Shown: piece by piece, positions 58,420 through 64,000 of the stretch
How positions within the stretch are numbered: the first letter of the stretch is position 1
Layout of the letters: each line of letters starts with the position of its first letter
Origin: Trogon surrucura
Taxonomy: Eukaryota; Chordata; Aves; Trogoniformes; Trogonidae
DNA: 64,000 nucleotides
Assembly: GCA_020746105.1 (NCBI GenBank)
Contig: CM036629.1
Location: forward strand, 6,909,501 to 6,973,500
Direction of reading: 5' to 3'
Made by a program: the position numbers and the translations under genes
The notes under the pieces: generated by a model
Seen by the model: the letters and a program-made list of their open reading frames with translations, nothing else
Told to the model about the DNA's origin: nothing
Databases searched by the model: none

Positions 58420-59432
58420 ACGGGTTCCGGAGGGAGCCGAGCGACAGCCCCCCGCCGCGGGGAACCGGGGCCGCGCCGCCCCCGGGAGGCGAGAGGGGGC
58501 GGAAGGAAGCGGGGAAGGGGGGGGGGGGGGGGGGCGCGGGGAGCTACGGGCGAAAACCCATCCCCGCCCCAGGCATCCTCCCCCCGCCGGGCCCGCAGGG
58601 GCGAGGGAGCCCCGAGGCCGCCTCCTCCGCCGCCGTCACCCCCGGCGGGGGCCGCGGAGGAACGGGGGGGGGGGGGGACCGGGACCGGGAGGGGGGGGGG
58701 GGAGGGGATGGGGGATGCCGGCCGGGTCGCTCCGCCCGCCTCCCTCCTGCCCGGGGCGCGGCCGGGCGGCGATCAGCTGCGGCCCATGGGGCGGCGGGGG
58801 CGGGGGTCGGGGAGGAGGAGGAAGAAGAGGAGGAGGAGGGGGGGGCGGGCGGCGGTTGCCGCTCTCCGCTGCGCTGTCGCCGGGCACGGCCTCGCCGCCG
58901 GCCGCCGCCTGGGTGCTGGGCGCCGCGCCGGAGACAATAGAGGCCGGCAGCACGCATGCTCCCGCCCCCGGCCCCCCCCTCGCACCCCCCCGGCCCCGCC
59001 GCCCTTAACCCCTGCGCCGCCGACCCGGGCCTGCGCTCGCCGCCGCGGCCTCACGGCCCGGCCGCTGCCCGGGGCCGGGCGCTGCCCCGCGGAGCGCAGG
59101 CCTGCGACCCACCCCCCCCCCCCGCCCCCCGCCCCATTCCTTCCTCCATCCCGCTCCGCAGAGGCCCACAGCGGGTTGTAACCACCCGGAGGCCGCCGCA
59201 GCGAGCCCCTCCGGAGAGAGCAGGCCCCGCCCGGTCCGTGAGGCTCCACCGGCGTCTCGGGGCGCTGCGAGCCCCGTTCACCGAGGGAGGGGAGGGTGGG
59301 GGGGTTGTACGAGGGGGAGGCCGGCGGGGGGACTACATTTCCCATCCGCCCCCGCGCGGTGCCCGGGCGCTGTGCGCAGGCGCAGTGCCGCCGGCTCCGC
59401 CCTCCCCGCGGGGGCTGCTGGGGCGGCTCAAT
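58420..59432. promoter_or_regulatory. Bidirectional CpG-island promoter of ZNRF1 (-) and WDR59 (+)
   Basis: The two start codons are 1.0 kb apart in divergent orientation across a very GC-rich stretch. It contains long G runs (about 58518-58536, 58667-58677, 58690-58702) and an NRF1-like tgcgcaggcgca at about 59371-59382. No TATA box is seen on either side, as expected for housekeeping CpG-island promoters. Confidence 0.7.
59332..59344 (+). promoter_or_regulatory. WDR59: ZNF143/THAP11-type site near WDR59 start
   Basis: actacatttccca fits the known ACTACAnnTCCCA core bound by ZNF143/THAP11 at many housekeeping promoters. It lies about 90 bp upstream of the WDR59 ATG. Confidence 0.55.
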
Positions 59433-62400
59433 ATGGCGGCGCGCTGGAGCAGCGAGAATGTGGTGGTGGAGTTCCGGGACGCGCAGGTCGGCGGGGCGGG
59501 CGGGGGAACGGGGACCCGAGCGGGGGCTGCCCCCCTGACCGGGCGCTCCGGGGGGGCCGCGCCGGCCGTCGCCGTGAGGAGCGGGGGCTGGGGGGGCTCG
59601 GCGGGGCCTTGCGGCGGGGCTGAGCCCGTGTGGGAGCAGCTTGCGCGGAGGTCGTGGTTTAAATTCAGGAGGCCCTTTGTTTCTGACCTTAGTTAGGTCT
59701 TAGATGCTTTCTTTAAAGTATATCGGCAGCCCCCAGAGGAGATATTGCCACGGCTCTCCTCATTTTTCCTCCGAGACTTGCGTATGAATCGTCGAGTATT
59801 GCTCGCTTAGCAAGAATTTTATTTTTTATTTGTATAAATATGTTTTTGTATGTATAAGTAGTTCAGCTTTTGTTTCTGAAGTTGGCAGAACTCCCCTCAG
59901 AGCCTGTGTGTGCTTTCTTAGAAGCTGTTCTAAGAAACATCTTCTCTTGAGACTCGCTTAGCAAAGCAGGTACAGTGGGGAAACTACAATCTCCTGCAGG
60001 AAACCCAGAAAGATTTTAAAAAACCAAGTGTTCTGGAAGCTCTCTCCACTTCTAGTTTATTCTTTTGTGCTGGAGCAATGCCCGCTCGCTGTTCACCTTG
60101 CGAATAGGGGCGTTGGATCCTGTGTGCTGCCTCCACCCTGCCCCCTGTAAGCCAGCAAGACTTTTCACTTTCGTGCCTTAAAAGCTTATATGGCTTTTGC
60201 CTTTCTCATGGGATAAATGTTAAGGAGTCTTGCCTGCTGGTGAAGATTTCCTCTTGGGAAACCGGTGACGAGGCACAAAGGTGCATCTTCCTGGGTTGCG
60301 GGTTTTAAATTGTACCTGGCTCGGGAGCTGCGTGGCCTTGAAATTTGATTGCTTATTCGGGACAACTGCCCTGTGGGAGCAGGGAGGGGAGAGAACAAGT
60401 CTTTCCATCCCCTTCTGCGGCCCCAGGTTTCAATCTTGCTGCTGTGCAAGCATATACCTCGACAGAGAGGCTGACTGACCACTGGTGTTTTGGTCATTTC
60501 CGTTTTCTCTGGTGTGATTTTCCTAAAACTGTTCTGACCTGCTTGCTTTTTAGTAGGAAACCAGAGAGCTTTGGTGGCTGGGGCTGCTAGACTGCAGCTT
60601 CAAGCTGAACTCGCACACGTGTTCGTGCTTGAGCATTTTTTAAAGAGTCTCCGTGAACTTTTTTGCAGGTGGGAAACCCAAAATTGCAGCACTTTGGTTG
60701 TAATCGGCTTGTGCCAAGCTTGAGCTCTCGCTGTGGGCCACGCGCTGTCCAGAATCCCTCCCTCAAAACCAAATTGAACAGAAATGAGAGTCAAAAGAGT
60801 GGGCAGCTGTTACATTTATAGCCCATACGTGTCTGCGAGCGCTCCAGTTGTCTTTGTCCACCGCACCAGAGTGTGTTGTGTGACAACTGCAGCACCAACC
60901 TGCAACGCTTCCCTAAATCCCTGGGTATTGAGGGTGGTGTTGCCTATAGATTCTGTTTTTCTCTACAAGCTGACGGGGGTGGCAGTCTCTGTACTCTTCT
61001 GATTGAAACGTTACCCACGGGCTCTCGTCAGGCTGTCCTTGCTGTCAAAAGGGGAGAAGAGCTCGCCACATCCACCGGTGAAATCGTGTCATTTGTAGCA
61101 ACTCGGTGTGTAGAAGGGAAGTTGACTGTGCAGGGAAATTTTGGGTTTTCTTGCTTAGGAGTTTGCGGCTCGTGAAACACAGTTTAGCAGTGGCGAATTG
61201 GGTTGGTCTGTGGCTTTTCAGGAGGAGAGGGTGAAGCTGGATTCAAAACTAATCAAAGTCCAAGTGTTTTCCTTGGCTTGCCTAGCAGAAATTGGGTGGA
61301 ATGCTGGAGCAGGTGTTTTGAAGTCTGTGTGGACGCTGCCTGGGCTGTGGGCTCAGGGCTGGTTTTCAAATGTGTGGTACCTCCTACTGTGCTCATTCAC
61401 CTCATGGCTATTCATAAACAGCAATTCTAGCTATCCCCGGTGGTGTTTTAGGATAAAAACTGCTTTCAGGTTGATTTGTCCAGTTTCAACTCCCTGCTTC
61501 TGGAAGGCTGTGCTGTGAAGTCTGGTGGAACAAACGCATTGGTCAGACTAGATGATCTCTAGAGATCCCTCCCAACCCTTAACATTCCATGTTTCTATGA
61601 TTAAATGACAGCGGTTTGGTTTTTCTCCCGTTGCCTAGATAAGACTGTAATGTTCTAGGGAGCTGTTTAGTGCTATAAAACAACTTTGTCACCCACCGGA
61701 GTAGCAGTGCGACACATGAAGCCTTTTACTTCATTCTGATTGTTCGTTAGATTTTATGGTGTTTGCTGCCTGGAAAAACAGCTTATCGATGTTTGTTATT
61801 AAAGATACTTGAGGATATATGAGATCCTGAGGATGTAGGAGATCCTGGTGCCAGCACCAAAAAAAAATAGAAACCCCTATATGAAATTACCAATCACTTT
61901 AAATTGACGTTTTTGTTTCTGTCTTGAGCAAAGATGGCTACAGCTGGGTGAAGTGTGGCTGCTGACTGGCTCTCCATCATGTGAGACAGGTCTGGTTCCA
62001 GTAATGGCTTTAGTGAACCTCATTTTAATTCCTCAATAGTGAAATGTGTATCATCTGGGAAAACTTCCCTCTGCTCGCGTTTGAAAAAAAAAAATTAGTA
62101 ACCTGCTTTATTGTTTCGCAAGGGGCTGTGAAATCTAGGAAGCTGGAATTGTTTCTTTACCATTTAGAGATTTTTTTCAAAGCAGCTTCTCGAGAGCTTT
62201 AGTTTTAGGAAGACCTTGCCAGAAGACTGGATTTGGCTTGGCTGAGGTGTAGGCCTGGGATTTGTTGCGGACTCATGCCCTTGCAGGTGTTTGTAGCTCT
62301 TTGCTGTGGGGACTCGTGGTCTTGGGTGAAGAATTGAGCCAGTGATGCTTTTTTTTCTCCTTCGTTGGGGCACTTGCAAGCATGGGGTGGGGCCCTGGTG

Positions 62401-63440
62401 GGCAAAAAAAAGTAGGTTTTTGTGATGGTTTTTGTCCTCCCATCTGACGGATGGGTTGCCACGTCTGTCTGTCTGGCGCTAGCGATGCTTCGAAGTAGTA
62501 GCTGTGGGACATCCTGAAATCTTGTTAACATCCGCGCGGAGCATGCTTAGCAGAATTCTGAACAGCAGCAGAGACATCCCGAGCCTTCAGAGAGGTAGCT
62601 TTGAAGATGACAGCAGTTAGTCGGAAGAATATGGGGCGCGTTCTGATTTTCCTTTTGTGAACGCTAAAACCTACCTTGAAGTCATATCTGTGTTTATGGG
62701 CTGAGCCGCTCGGCTTTCCAAGCAAAATTTTCCTTTATTCTCTTGGCAATGAAACGAGATGGTTGGACAGTTCCATTCCAAGTGAAAAGAAGGGGAGACA
62801 GTGTTGAAACGCTTTTCTTATTTTTGCTTCTTGTGGCATTTAAGTTATTTCTTAGCCTTCTCGACAAGCAGTGCCAAAGTGAATTTTGATACCTCTTAGT
62901 ATCTCTCACTTTTTGGAGACCACAAATGGTTGTTGCACTTCTCTCTCCCAGTACATATCTAATTAAATCTGGCTCTGCAGTGGAGGAGAGAGGGACTGAG
63001 AGAGCTCCTGAGCAGGAGCAGGGGCTGATTAATACAGATTATTAGAGATTGCTGATTGAAAGGCTGCAGCTGTGATTGCCACAGCAAGGAGAAGGGAATG
63101 AGGGCTCCGTGCTGGTTATGGTGACTCCCAGGTCTTGCCTTCAGTTTAATGAAGATGTTTTCTGTGTGCTGTCCTGTGTCCCCAAACCAACCTCCACGCC
63201 CTGTTGCTCATCTGTAAGGGGACATTCCTTCTGCCACCCCTGACAGATACCAACCTTGACTCTTACAAGAGCAGTTGATACCTTGAAGATGAGCTGGCAG
63301 GTTTTCCTGAGCTCATCCCCAAAGCTGCTCTTTTGACTGAGAAGCTGACCTGACAGGTGTAATTTTTTGTTCTCTGTTTCTTTTCAACAGGCGACGGCGA
63401 TGTCGGTGGATTGCCTGGGACAGCGTGCGGTGCTGTCAGG
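59433..63440 (+). CDS. WDR59: WDR59, GATOR2 subunit (first two coding exons)
   Basis: Partial gene leaving the window on the right. Exon 1, 59433-59486, encodes MAARWSSENVVVEFRDAQ and is followed by the donor gtcggc. Exon 2, 63391-63440, is preceded by ttttcaacag, encodes ATAMSVDCLGQRAVLSG and is followed by gtgagt; it ends in phase 2. These residues match my recollection of the human WDR59 N-terminus, where the WD40 propeller begins. WDR59 belongs to GATOR2, which activates mTORC1 at the lysosome in response to amino acids. The start codon lies in caatatggcggc, which resembles a YY1 site overlapping the ATG. Intron 1 (59487-63390, 3.9 kb) holds one CR1 tail and no other gene. Intron 2 begins at 63441 and fills the rest of the window. 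Confidence 0.95.
61518..61605 (+). repeat. CR1 LINE 3' tail in WDR59 intron 1
   Basis: 'tggtcagactagatgatctc' is followed by 'agatccctcccaaccctta' and ends 'gtttctatgatt', the sense-orientation terminus of CR1. Only about 90 bp are present. Confidence 0.88.
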
Positions 63441-64000
63441 GTGAGTGCGACAGCCCCGACGAGAAATTTCCACATCGGCAACCTTCAGGCTGGCCTCAGC
63501 TGAAGGGCTGGTGTGTTGTTTCGGAAATGTGCAGCTGAATTCTGAAAAGAATTCTGGGTCACGCTTCCAGTGGGATAGAGTGGAGAGCCAGCAACAGCAG
63601 CACAAAAACAAAACAGCGGTGTGGCTTTCCTGGTACGTGCTTCCCCAAATACCCTTTTGAGAGGTGGAGCATCATGAAGTACTGTCTGGATTCTGCTTAA
63701 AATACAGATTAAGTTATTTCCTGAAGACAAAATTTGCCCCAAATGTTCCCATGGTATACTTGGGAGGAGTTGTCAAGCTCTCTGTCCTGCTCTCCTGCTG
63801 TTTCAGTCTGCAAGAGCAGTGGGTGCCAGAGACTCCAAGCTCCCAGGAGGGCTTGGTAGCACGTAGCCACCTCCAGGGCAAGTCTCCAAACGGCTCAGCA
63901 GTTGCCTGCCCAGCTGCCACCTTTCTGTACCGACAGCTCTTCCTGTCCCACTGGCAGGGACACAATTACCACACTTCAAATTCAGGATTGCAGGGTTAAC
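63441..64000 (+). other. WDR59: WDR59 intron 2 (start)
   Basis: Sequence after the exon 2 donor to the end of the window. No exon or repeat is recognised. Confidence 0.75.

Noticed and set aside
57871-59181. 436-codon plus-strand frame opposite ZNRF1 exon 1
   Set aside because: It is antisense to a well-supported exon and CpG island and made of Arg/Gly/Pro low-complexity sequence.

Overview
The window is vertebrate nuclear DNA, most likely from a bird. It holds spliced genes with GT/AG introns, many truncated CR1 LINE 3' ends and a truncated avian-type endogenous retrovirus, and gene-dense stretches are very GC-rich with CpG-island-like promoters. Gene order CFDP1 - BCAR1 - chymotrypsinogen B pair - LDHD - ZNRF1 - WDR59 matches, in reverse, the order I know from human 16q23.1. 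ZFP1, which lies between the CTRB pair and LDHD in mammals, is not seen. The species cannot be fixed from the sequence alone.

Layout. 1-13.4 kb: introns and the last two coding exons of CFDP1 (+), with its 3' UTR to about 14.0 kb. 14-18.8 kb: intergenic DNA with a pair of RFX-like sites and a 20-bp minisatellite. 18.84-25.4 kb: promoter, seven coding exons and 3' UTR of BCAR1/p130Cas (+). Its second intron carries an 86-bp perfect, spacer-less palindrome. 25.6-34.2 kb: a large inverted duplication. Each arm has a complete seven-exon chymotrypsinogen B gene, and the two are divergent (head to head) across a 0.65-kb spacer that contains a CR1 fragment. Beyond each chymotrypsinogen lies the 5' end of LDHD. 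The right-arm LDHD continues as the full gene (33.65-37.44 kb, +), whereas the left-arm copy is a truncated, internally deleted pseudogene. LDHD and ZNRF1 converge tail to tail, with their poly(A) signals about 15 bp apart. 37.5-58.4 kb: ZNRF1 (-), with an 18-kb first intron containing a CR1 element and a 5'-LTR/gag/protease provirus remnant. 58.4-59.4 kb: a GC-rich bidirectional promoter. 59.4 kb to the end: the first two exons of WDR59 (+).

The genes do not form a pathway. BCAR1 is an adhesion-signalling scaffold, the chymotrypsinogens are pancreatic zymogens, LDHD is a mitochondrial D-lactate dehydrogenase, ZNRF1 is an E3 ubiquitin ligase, WDR59 is a GATOR2 subunit and CFDP1 is a BCNT-family chromatin factor. 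The most unusual features are structural: the short perfect palindrome, the large inverted repeat with apparent gene conversion and a decaying LDHD copy, and single-base excesses in homopolymers that break BCAR1 and LDHD as written. The latter look more like sequence errors than biology. I found no previously undescribed protein system.
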